This document shows positions 57,477-64,000 of a stretch of 64,000 nt of DNA, piece by piece. The stretch lies in assembly GCF_006717145.1 (NCBI RefSeq), contig NZ_VFQF01000003.1, forward strand, positions 496,001 to 560,000, in the 5' to 3' direction. Made by a program: the position numbers and the translations under genes. Source of the stretch: Humibacillus xanthopallidus. GTDB taxonomy: Bacteria > Actinomycetota > Actinomycetes > Actinomycetales > Dermatophilaceae. Each line of letters opens with the position of its first letter. The stretch's first letter is position 1. The notes beneath the pieces were generated by a model. That model had not been told where the DNA came from. It did no database searches and saw nothing but the letters and a program-made list of their open reading frames with translations.

Positions 57477-58841
57477 GTGGCTGCAGCTGTGAAGGGTCCG
57501 TTCGAGACGGCATACGCCCGCGGCATCGTCGACGAGCTGCCGCCGCCGACGCGACGGCGCCGTGCGCTGGCTGCGCCCTTCGCCCTGCACGGCGGCGTCA
57601 TCACACCGAGCGGCGCCTGGAGCAGCGGCTACGTCACGGTGGCCGCGGGTGAGATCACCCGGGTGGCGAAGACGAAGCCGACCGACGTGCGCGTCCTCGA
57701 GACCGACGGGGTCATCCTGCCCGGGCTGCTCGACCTGCACGGGCACCCGGAGTTCAACGTCTTCGCTGCGTGGGAGCCGCCGAAGCTCTACCCGAACCGC
57801 TATGCGTGGCGGCGGTCCAAGCCCTACCAGGCCCTCGTGCGTGACCCGCAGAACGTGCTCCTCACGCAGGTGCCGCCGAAGACGCAGACCCGGTATGCCG
57901 AGGTGCGGGCCCTCGTCGGCGGCGTCACCGGCATCCAGGGAGCGTCGGGGGCGAGCAGCGCATCGTCGGAACCGCTCGTGCGCAACATCGACCAGTGGGC
58001 CTTCGGTGCGCACCGGGCGCGGTCGATGGTCGACCTGCCGTCGGGCACCTTCGGGCTGCCGAGCTTCCAGGCGGTGATGAAGCGGATCACCGCCGGCGAC
58101 GTCAACGCGTTCTACCTGCACCTGTCGGAGGGGCGGCGTGGAGACGAGGTGAGCGCCAAGGAGTTCCAGCGTTTCCTCGATCTCGGCGGCGCCACCTCGG
58201 TCACGAACATCATCCACGGCAGCGCCCTGACCGTCGACGACCTGCACACCGTGGCCGGGCTCGGCTGCCGGCTCGTGTGGTCGCCGCAGTCGAACCTGCG
58301 CCTCTACGGAGAGACGACACTGGCCGGGGAGGCAATCGCCGCAGGGATGCCCGTGGCACTGGGCGCCGACTGGCTGCCGTCAGGCTCGACGAGCCTCCTC
58401 GCGGAGATGAAGGTCGCGCGGCGCGAGCTCGCTCGGCAGGGTCGCCCGATAGCGGCTGCCGATCTCGTCGCGATGGTCACCTCAGTGGCCGCCCGAGTCG
58501 CCGGGCTGGACGAGCACCTCGGCTCGATCGCAGTGGGCCGACCGGCGGATCTCGTTGTGCTGGAACGGCATCACAGCGATGCCTATGAGAATGTGTGTCT
58601 CGCTGACCCGTCCTGGGTCGAGCTCGTCTGCATCGGTGGCGACGTCACCTACGCGCGTGCCGACTGGTTCGGTGAGCTGTCGGCGTCCGCCACGTCGTCG
58701 ACGATCGAGGACCTCATCGCGTGGGGCAAGCCGATGCGCCTCGACACCGGCTACCAGGGTGGCGCCGACGTGCCGTCGCTGTCGGCAGTGCGCAGCCAGC
58801 TCACCGGTGCCTACCCTGCGGTGGGGCCGATCTTCGCCTGA
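57477..58841 (+). CDS. Amidohydrolase family protein
   Basis: This 454-residue metal-dependent hydrolase has the first metal motif LDLHGHPEFN (HxH), a His in NIIHGSALTVDDL, VWSPQSNLRLYGETT, and the Asp in LGADWLPSGSTSLL. The end has the small beta domain GSIAVGRPADLVVLERH. It is of the triazine/cytosine-deaminase-like group. GGAGGGAG lies nine bases before the GTG at 57477; earlier GTG and ATG codons in frame (57420, 57444) lack such a site. Confidence 0.84.
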   Translation: MAAAVKGPFETAYARGIVDELPPPTRRRRALAAPFALHGGVITPSGAWSSGYVTVAAGEITRVAKTKPTDVRVLETDGVILPGLLDLHGHPEFNVFAAWEPPKLYPNRYAWRRSKPYQALVRDPQNVLLTQVPPKTQTRYAEVRALVGGVTGIQGASGASSASSEPLVRNIDQWAFGAHRARSMVDLPSGTFGLPSFQAVMKRITAGDVNAFYLHLSEGRRGDEVSAKEFQRFLDLGGATSVTNIIHGSALTVDDLHTVAGLGCRLVWSPQSNLRLYGETTLAGEAIAAGMPVALGADWLPSGSTSLLAEMKVARRELARQGRPIAAADLVAMVTSVAARVAGLDEHLGSIAVGRPADLVVLERHHSDAYENVCLADPSWVELVCIGGDVTYARADWFGELSASATSSTIEDLIAWGKPMRLDTGYQGGADVPSLSAVRSQLTGAYPAVGPIFA

Positions 58842-59000
58842 GCCTCAGCGGGATTCGCGAAAACCGCCACGGGGCGGTCACATCGGGCGATATCGTGTCG
58901 GTGCTCAGTCTGCACGGGGGACTCGGCATCCAGGAGTCATGCCACAGCGTCGGCCCGGGTGATGGCGAAAGCCCCATCTCTTTCTTACAGAAGGACACTC

Positions 59001-59600
59001 ATGAGCAGTGAGACCAAGAACCCGTCCGAGCACCGGGGAGTCGCCCGGCGCACCGTGGCCAAGGGCATGGCATGGTCGGTGCCTGCGGTCGCAGTTGCGG
59101 CTGCCGCCCCGGTGCTCGCCGCCTCGGGCGCTCCGCCCACCCCCGCCGTCGGAACCGCCTGCAAGCTGCCGGGCAACAGCGCCCAGGGTTGCGCGGACGT
59201 CTTCGCCGGGCTTCCCGGGCTCGACCCGAACAAGGCGTTCGCCATCCCCCTGCTCATCACGAACAACACGAACAAGGCGATCGTCCTCAAGCCGAGCGTC
59301 ACGATCACGTCGTCCGGGCTGCCCTTCAACGTCGTGGGCATCATCCCCACCTACTGCACCCCGATCGCTCCGGGGGCTTCCGTCAAGGTCATCGTCTATG
59401 CGAACTCGGACAACAGCGCCAACCAGTCCGTCACCCTGGGCTTCATCATCCCGTGGGGGCATGACTGCAACGACGTCGACCACGCGCCGATCGTCATCAA
59501 CGACGTCGTGATCAGCGCGTTCCCGCCCTGCTCGAGCAACACCCCGTTCCCGCAGGGTCCCCCGACCTGCGACCCGCCCTTCTACCAGCAGCCGGCCTGA
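59001..59600 (+). CDS. Secreted protein with twin-Arg-like signal, unknown function
   Basis: This 199-residue protein has ARRTVAKGMAWSVPAVAVAAAAPVLA-type N-terminus (Arg pair at about residues 14-15, then a hydrophobic run to about residue 40), like actinobacterial exported proteins that may use Tat. The mature part has six Cys and an Ig-like beta pattern (AIPLLITNNTNKAIVLKPSV, PGASVKVIVYANSDN). AGAAGGA lies nine bases before the ATG. It is probably cell-surface; no function is known. Confidence 0.72.
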   Translation: MSSETKNPSEHRGVARRTVAKGMAWSVPAVAVAAAAPVLAASGAPPTPAVGTACKLPGNSAQGCADVFAGLPGLDPNKAFAIPLLITNNTNKAIVLKPSVTITSSGLPFNVVGIIPTYCTPIAPGASVKVIVYANSDNSANQSVTLGFIIPWGHDCNDVDHAPIVINDVVISAFPPCSSNTPFPQGPPTCDPPFYQQPA

Positions 59601-59608
59601 CGACAGCC

Positions 59609-59633
59609 GGCCGGGCGGAGCCGCCGCCCGGCC
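59609..59633. terminator. GC-rich bidirectional hairpin
   Basis: GGCCGGGCGG and its exact complement form a 10-bp stem with a 5-base loop, between the stops of two convergent genes. Confidence 0.8.
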
Positions 59634-59658
59634 GTGTGGCCGAGTTGCAGGACCGGCA

Positions 59659-60246
59659 TCAGCTCGTGGCGCTCGGCGACGGCTTGGCCGCCGGAGCGGC
59701 GAGGTGCACGACGACACGCGCCGTCGGGTCGGTCGCTCCGACTCCGGTGACGAGGGCCTTGGTGCCGACCGAGACCGCTCCGATCGTCGAGGCCGTTGCC
59801 TTGGCTCCCTTGCCCGACCCCGCGATCCGCTGTCGCACGGTGGTGTCGGCAGTGACGGCGAACGTCATCGAGACGCCGTCCTTGGCCTTGACCGTGATCG
59901 AGGTGGCCGAGACGGCGGTGACGTCGCCCCGGATCGCCTGATGGGTGACGGGCCCCTGCTGGCTCTCGGTCACCCAGGTGGCGTGCAGCGCCCGGAGGAG
60001 CCGAACCCGCAGTCCTCGTCGGTCTGCGCCGTTCGGGGTGTCACCGGCTGTCGGGGTGTCGACGGCGGCGTTCACGAGCTCGACGGTGTCGGAGCCGGAG
60101 GCGCCCTGGGCCGACACCTGCTGGTCGGCTGGTGCGGAGGCTGTGGCGGGATCGGTCTCGGAGCATGCCCCGAGGGCGAGGGTGCTGAGTCCGATGATCA
60201 CGGCGACGGAGGCGGCGGGCTTGCGCCAGGTGGTGTGGTTCGTCAT
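59659..60246 (-). CDS. DUF5666-like lipoprotein
   Basis: This 195-residue lipoprotein has the lipobox LGAC with Cys28. The C-terminal half (IRGDVTAVSATSITVKAKDG, then FAVTADTTVRQR and GTKALVTGVG) fits the small beta-barrel DUF5666 pattern. A Pro/Ser tail ends the protein. The ATG at 60244-60246 gives the proper signal; an earlier ATG would add nine residues. Confidence 0.75.
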   Translation of the reverse strand: MTNHTTWRKPAASVAVIIGLSTLALGACSETDPATASAPADQQVSAQGASGSDTVELVNAAVDTPTAGDTPNGADRRGLRVRLLRALHATWVTESQQGPVTHQAIRGDVTAVSATSITVKAKDGVSMTFAVTADTTVRQRIAGSGKGAKATASTIGAVSVGTKALVTGVGATDPTARVVVHLAAPAAKPSPSATS

Positions 60247-60352
60247 GTCTCCAGCCTGCCGCGCCGACGTCAAGGACCGGCCAGCATCATGTTCGGATCA
60301 CGTTCGGCTGACGCCGAAGGACCACCCGTCCTCCCCGAATACGTCACCAGAG

Positions 60353-60408
60353 CCAATCGAAAGAGCAGTTCGTCGGCCATCTCCACGACGAACTGCTCTT
60401 TCGATTGG
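60353..60408 (-). terminator. 23-bp perfect hairpin downstream of terC (ATCGAAAGAGC family)
   Basis: CCAATCGAAAGAGCAGTTCG and three more bases at 60353-60375 are repeated exactly in inverted form at 60386-60408 with a 10-base loop. It lies ten bases after the terC stop. The stem contains the repeat also seen at 36408 and 55990-56047, so the terminator is also a member of a dispersed family. Confidence 0.85.
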
Positions 60409-60418
60409 TGGGGTGGGG

Positions 60419-61468
60419 TCAGTGCTCCTGGACCAGCTCCTCCTCGACGTCGCTGTCGATGTCCCGGTCACGCTCACGGCGGTTCGCGGCGAGACTCGTC
60501 AGGGTGACGACGACGAGGATGCCGATGATGACGCCGAGCGAGGCCAGCGTCGGGATCTCGGGCACGGCCGGCCACACGGTGTGGGCCCAGTGCAGCACGA
60601 GCTTGACGCCGATGAAGCCGAGGATGAGCGCGAGGCCGTGGCCCAGGTGGACGAGCGAGCTGAGGGCGTTCTCGAGGACGAAGTAGAGGGCGCGCAGTCC
60701 GAGCAGGGCGAAGGCGTTCGTCGCGAAGACGAGGTAGGGGTCGCCGGTGATGCCGTACACCGCGGGCACCGAGTCGATCGCGAAGACGATGTCGGTGCCG
60801 AGGATGGCGATCGCGACGACGGCGAGCGGCGTGAGCCAGCGCTTGCCGTCACGCTTGACGCTGAGGCTCGTGCCCTCGTAGCCCTCGGTGACGGGGTAGA
60901 AGCGCTTGATGAAGCGGACGCTGCGGATCGAGCCGACGTCGATGGTGTGGTCCTCGTCGGAGAGCGCGTCGCGGCCGACCTTGATCGCCGTGACGAGCAG
61001 GATCGCGCCGAAGAGCAGGAAGGTCCACGAGAAGCTCGCGATCATCTGGGCGCCGAGCGCGATGAAGATGCCGCGCAGGATCAGCGCGCCGGCAACGCCG
61101 ATGAGCAGCACTCGTTGGCGCAGCTCGCGCGGCACGGCGAAGGCGGACAGCAGGATGATGAAGACGAAGAGGTTGTCGACCGACAGCGACTTCTCGACGA
61201 GGTAGCCGGTGTAGTACTCGATGCCCTGCTGCGAGCCGTACTGCGACCAGAGGAACACCCCGAAGGCGAGCGGGATGGCGATGTAGAACGCCGACCAGCC
61301 CACCGCCTCGCGCATGCTCGGGTCGTGCGGCTTGCGCGTGATGAGGAAGTCGATGACGAAGAGCGCGACGATGGCGACGATGGTGGCGGTCCAGAGCGTC
61401 GGGGTGCCGATCGACTCCGTCGTCGAGACGGCCGAGACCGCCGTGACGGTCGATGCGGATGCGAGCAT
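60419..61468 (-). CDS. TerC family membrane protein (probable manganese exporter)
   Basis: This 349-residue protein has about nine helices, with the TerC hallmarks LVEKSLSVDNLFVFIILL in one half and LGTDIVFAIDSVPAV in the other, the Asp residues being proposed metal ligands. A charged loop lies at about residues 170-205 and an acidic tail (DRDIDSDVEEELVQE) ends it. TerC proteins move manganese out of the cytosol. GAGGAGACC lies before the ATG. The leader upstream has features of a manganese riboswitch. Confidence 0.9.
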   Translation of the reverse strand: MLASASTVTAVSAVSTTESIGTPTLWTATIVAIVALFVIDFLITRKPHDPSMREAVGWSAFYIAIPLAFGVFLWSQYGSQQGIEYYTGYLVEKSLSVDNLFVFIILLSAFAVPRELRQRVLLIGVAGALILRGIFIALGAQMIASFSWTFLLFGAILLVTAIKVGRDALSDEDHTIDVGSIRSVRFIKRFYPVTEGYEGTSLSVKRDGKRWLTPLAVVAIAILGTDIVFAIDSVPAVYGITGDPYLVFATNAFALLGLRALYFVLENALSSLVHLGHGLALILGFIGVKLVLHWAHTVWPAVPEIPTLASLGVIIGILVVVTLTSLAANRRERDRDIDSDVEEELVQEH

Positions 61469-61484
61469 GAGGTCTCCTCAGAAC

Positions 61485-61588
61485 GATGTCTGAGGTCTCC
61501 TTCACCGGCTCGCGCCGACCCCGCACCGAGGCGGCCGTGGGGCCACCGGACTGACCGGAACGGGCGTGGGAAGTACTCCCCTCGCGAT
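61485..61588 (-). ncRNA. Probable yybP-ykoY (manganese) riboswitch of terC
   Basis: On the minus strand the 5' leader has GGGGAGTA at 61581-61574, an invariant-looking loop of yybP-ykoY elements, then paired GC-rich arms. It closes with GCCGGTGAAGGAGACC at about 61509-61494, the pattern of actinobacterial members. It stands in front of TerC, the most frequent partner of this element. Manganese would favour expression. GGAGACCTCA is repeated at the ribosome binding site (61469-61478), which suggests how the two could compete for pairing. Confidence 0.72.
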
Positions 61589-61590
61589 GA

Positions 61591-61619
61591 AGTGTAGGGA
61601 AGGTGCGCCTCACACCCAA
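61591..61619 (-). promoter_or_regulatory. Promoter of terC leader
   Basis: On the minus strand, -35 TTGGGT (61619-61614), a 17-base spacer and -10 TACACT (61596-61591) place the start a few bases before the riboswitch. Confidence 0.65.
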
Positions 61620-61702
61620 ATGCCGCTGTCCAACGTTGGACACCACCGCGCCGCGGTATGCCGGGTGGCCGGGGCCCGCGGCATACGCGAGCGGGTGCGC
61701 GG

Positions 61703-62137
61703 TCAGTTCGCGAGCTGGAACGTCACGTAGCGGTCGGCGCTCATCTGCAGGTAGAGGGCCATCGCGCACGGCAGGCCCTTGTCCTGGCGCGCCAGCGGGG
61801 GTGCCACGACGGCGAGCACCGGCTTGCCGACGACGGGCAGCGGCGGCACCGTCGCGACGACGCGCAGCGTGCGGTCGACGTCCTTGATGGCCCACAGGCT
61901 GCCCGCCCGCGCCTCGACCTCGGCCCGCGTCAGCAGGACCGGTGACGTCGACGCGATGTACGTGCGGTCGCAGAACGAGATGCGCTGCGGGGTCTGCCAC
62001 CACGTGCCGTAGGCCCGGCGGTAGGCGATGCTCGCTGCACCGATGACGCCGACGACGAGGGCCACGACGGCCAGGGCTGCGACGACACGACGCCCCCGGC
62101 TCGGCGTCCGGTCCCGGTCGGGTGGGGTCCCCAGCAC
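61703..62137 (-). CDS. Membrane-anchored protein, unknown function
   Basis: This 144-residue protein has one N-terminal helix (about residues 17-38) after an Arg-rich start and an outer domain of about 100 residues with two Cys (ISFCDRTYI, GLPCAMALYL). A TAGATT box at 62145-62150 is seven bases before the GTG at 62137, so the message is probably leaderless. The frame is open further upstream but reads as noise. No family is recognised. Confidence 0.72.
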   Translation of the reverse strand: MLGTPPDRDRTPSRGRRVVAALAVVALVVGVIGAASIAYRRAYGTWWQTPQRISFCDRTYIASTSPVLLTRAEVEARAGSLWAIKDVDRTLRVVATVPPLPVVGKPVLAVVAPPLARQDKGLPCAMALYLQMSADRYVTFQLAN

Positions 62138-62195
62138 GGTCACGAATCTAGTGCATGCCGTGCCGGGGCCCGGACGGCGCCGATCGACGAGGGTG

Positions 62196-62891
62196 TCAGC
62201 TCGCCTGGTCGAGGTAGCGCTGCGACTGCTCGGCACGGGCCCTAACGGTCGCCGCGGGGACGGGCTGGGCACCCTGCGTCCAGTCGGCGGGGTCAGCGGC
62301 ATACATCGTGCCGTAGGCGGCGGTGTCGCGCTGGGTGCGCCACCCCTCCGAGAGGGGGCCGAGGTCGACGGTGTCGTAGCCGATGGCGTCGAGCGCCTCC
62401 GCGACGACCTGCTTGGCCTCGGTGTCGTCACCGGCGATCGCGAGAGCGCTGCGCAGGGGGTCACCGGTGGTGCGACCCAGCACCGCGAGGTGGCCGAAGA
62501 AGATGTTGTTGAAGGCCTTGACGACCTTCGACTCGGGCAGGTGGGCCTGGAGCAGCTCGGACGTGGTCGTCGACTCGTCGTCGAGGGCGGCGATCTGGCC
62601 GTCACGCTGCGGGTAGTAGTTCATCGTGTCGATGACGACCTTGCCGCGCAGCGGCTCGACGGGAACGTCGGTGTAGCTCTTCAGCGGGATCGTCACGACG
62701 ACGATGTCACCGGTGGCAGCAGCCTCGTCGGCCGTGGCGGCGCGCGCCCTCGGACCGAGCTCGGCGACGAGGTCGGTGAGCGTCTCGGGCCCCCGGCTGT
62801 TGCTCATGACGACGTCGTGGCCGGCCAGGACCGCGAGCTTCGCGACGGTGCTGCCGATGTTTCCGCTTCCGATGAATCCCCAGGTGGTCAT
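62196..62891 (-). CDS. NADP-binding reductase (F420-dependent NADP reductase-like)
   Basis: This 231-residue Rossmann protein has GFIGSGNIGSTVAKLAVLAG at the start, VVMSNSRGPETL for NADP phosphate, IVVVTIPLKSY, and VIDTMNYYPQRDG. This is the NAD_binding_2/F420-oxidoreductase group. The ATG at 62889-62891 is the family's usual start; the longer open frame belongs to the kinase region. It sits 28 bases after the kinase stop, so co-transcription is possible. Confidence 0.85.
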   Translation of the reverse strand: MTTWGFIGSGNIGSTVAKLAVLAGHDVVMSNSRGPETLTDLVAELGPRARAATADEAAATGDIVVVTIPLKSYTDVPVEPLRGKVVIDTMNYYPQRDGQIAALDDESTTTSELLQAHLPESKVVKAFNNIFFGHLAVLGRTTGDPLRSALAIAGDDTEAKQVVAEALDAIGYDTVDLGPLSEGWRTQRDTAAYGTMYAADPADWTQGAQPVPAATVRARAEQSQRYLDQAS

Positions 62892-62919
62892 GGCGGGGAC
62901 AACCGCGAAAGGGTGCGCG

Positions 62920-64000
62920 TCATTCCGCGCGTGGACTCGGGAGCCACAGCGTGAACCGGGCGCCTCCCTCGGGAGCATGGCCGGCCTCGACGGTGCCGCC
63001 GAGGAGAGCGGCGAGGCGGCCGACGATGGCGAGTCCGAGCCCGGTCCCGACCGGCCGGAGCCCGCGATAGCGCTCGTGCAGCACCGACGGCTCGAACGCG
63101 ACGGGAATGTCGGCGTCGGTGAGGCCCGGCCCGCCGTCGCGGACCTCGATGACGTAGCCGGGCCCGGGGGTGGTTGCCGTCTCGGCCTGTTGGTGTGCGT
63201 GAGACGCAACGGCACGGATCTCGACGACGATCGGGCGGCCGGACGGCGTCACCCGCAGGGCGTTCTCGAGGAGACCGTCGACGAGCTGGCGCACGCGTGC
63301 CGGGTCGGTGCTGAGGTGGGCCCGGCCGACGGCAGGCAGGTAGGTGAAGGGCACGCCGACGGCGGCGCAGCGCTTGCCCCACACCGACTCGACCTCCCGT
63401 CCGAGAGAGACGAGATCCGTGTCCTGGGTGACGAGGCGGGGCTGGTCGGCGCCGAGCCGGGCGAGGTCGAGGAGGTCACCGACGAGCCGCTCGAGGCGGC
63501 GCGCCTCGGTGAGCACGACGCCCCCGACCCGAGCCGTCTCGTCGGCCGGCACGACGCCGCTCGCCAGCGACTCCGCGTAGCCGCTGATGCCGGTGAGCGG
63601 GGTGCGCAGGTCGTGCGAGACCGAGAGCAGGAAGTCGCGCTGCCGACCTTCGGACCGGTTCAGCGAGGCCGACAGGGTGTTGAGGGCGCTCGCGACCTCG
63701 GCCACCTCGGTCGGGCCCTCGACGGGCACTGCGACGTCTCGGCGGCCTGCGGCGAGGGAGTGCGCGGCGTCTGCGGTGTGCCGCAGGGGGCGAGCGAGGC
63801 GTCGAGCCATCGCGGCGCTCACGGCGATGGCGATGGCTGCGGCGATGCCGAGCGCGAGCAGCACCCGGCGGACGAGCCTGTCGGCGTCGGCGGTCGCGTC
63901 GGCGCGCCGCTGCACGAGGATGATGCCGCCGGCCTCAGTGGGTCGACCCTCGACGAGCACTGTGCCACCAGCGATCTCGTCACGAGCAGACACCGAGCGC
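62920..64000 (-). CDS. Sensor histidine kinase, N-terminus beyond right edge
   Basis: The visible 360 residues give, in order, the end of an outer sensor part (VLVEGRPTEAGGIILVQ), a helix LLALGIAAAIAIAVSAA, a HAMP segment (RRLARPLRHTADAAHSL), the phosphoacceptor box LSVSHDLRTPLTGISGYAE, and an ATPase domain with the N box (LLENALRVTPSG), G1 (VRDGGPGLTD) and G2 (GTGLGLAIVGRL). The frame has no stop up to the window end, and a first membrane helix is still missing, so the gene is cut. The response regulator would lie to the right. Confidence 0.9.
   Translation of the reverse strand, partial: RSVSARDEIAGGTVLVEGRPTEAGGIILVQRRADATADADRLVRRVLLALGIAAAIAIAVSAAMARRLARPLRHTADAAHSLAAGRRDVAVPVEGPTEVAEVASALNTLSASLNRSEGRQRDFLLSVSHDLRTPLTGISGYAESLASGVVPADETARVGGVVLTEARRLERLVGDLLDLARLGADQPRLVTQDTDLVSLGREVESVWGKRCAAVGVPFTYLPAVGRAHLSTDPARVRQLVDGLLENALRVTPSGRPIVVEIRAVASHAHQQAETATTPGPGYVIEVRDGGPGLTDADIPVAFEPSVLHERYRGLRPVGTGLGLAIVGRLAALLGGTVEAGHAPEGGARFTLWLPSPRAE

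Overview
The window is very GC-rich, has short intergenic gaps and uses GTG starts freely. Many genes show leaderless promoters (TANNNT six or seven bases before the start codon). Secreted proteins carry lipoprotein signals. The gene content is that of a soil or water actinobacterium; the style fits the Intrasporangiaceae (Janibacter, Terrabacter, Phycicoccus and relatives), but that placement is an inference. No rRNA, tRNA, CRISPR array, integrase or insertion sequence was found.

Region 1 (1-13.9 kb) is a complete myo-inositol locus. A sugar/cyclitol ABC transporter (ATPase, permease, binding lipoprotein) points left. A tight operon points right: Gfo/Idh/MocA dehydrogenase, IolC kinase, a TIM-barrel aldolase, IolB, IolD, an IolH-like TIM barrel, IolA, an IolE-like TIM barrel and a second dehydrogenase. 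Several junctions are 4-base ATGA/GTGA overlaps. The two arms share a 0.5-kb divergent promoter region with a sequence that fits the corynebacterial IolR consensus. A 21-bp hairpin ends the operon.

Region 2 (13.9-36.3 kb) is a mix of single genes: small membrane proteins, an AlkZ-like winged-helix protein, aldo/keto reductases, an HNH endonuclease, a methyltransferase, a patatin, secreted lipoproteins, an RTX-repeat protein, a ferric-reductase-like flavoprotein and a PhoX-like protein. It also holds three broken loci: a frameshifted membrane protein (23.6 kb), a short-chain dehydrogenase tail (27.6 kb) and a decayed histidine-kinase ATPase domain (29.9-30.2 kb).

Region 3 (36.5-44.0 kb) is a second sugar/cyclitol region. 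A leftward operon of two dehydrogenases and a TIM-barrel isomerase faces a LacI regulator. A second LacI faces a dehydrogenase/hydroxypyruvate-isomerase-like pair. Palindromic LacI-type operators lie in both divergent gaps. Five copies of a hairpin repeat bracket the second module. With region 1 this gives five Gfo/Idh/MocA enzymes and four TIM-barrel isomerases in 41 kb.

Region 4 (44.1-64 kb) starts with a lower-GC patch holding two secreted or anchored proteins of unknown function. Housekeeping and stress genes follow: a pterin dehydratase/VOC fusion, alpha/beta hydrolases, a TSUP exporter, a MarR-DMT efflux pair with a shared operator, a beta-propeller lipoprotein, a flavin disulfide reductase, a HAD phosphatase, a YciI/ECF42-type sigma pair, an amidohydrolase and TerC behind a probable manganese (yybP-ykoY) riboswitch. 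A sensor kinase runs off the right edge.

Across the window the heptamer GTATGCC/GGCATAC recurs about forty times on both strands, in genes and between them. An intergenic hairpin family (core ATCGAAAGAGC) appears at three separate places.
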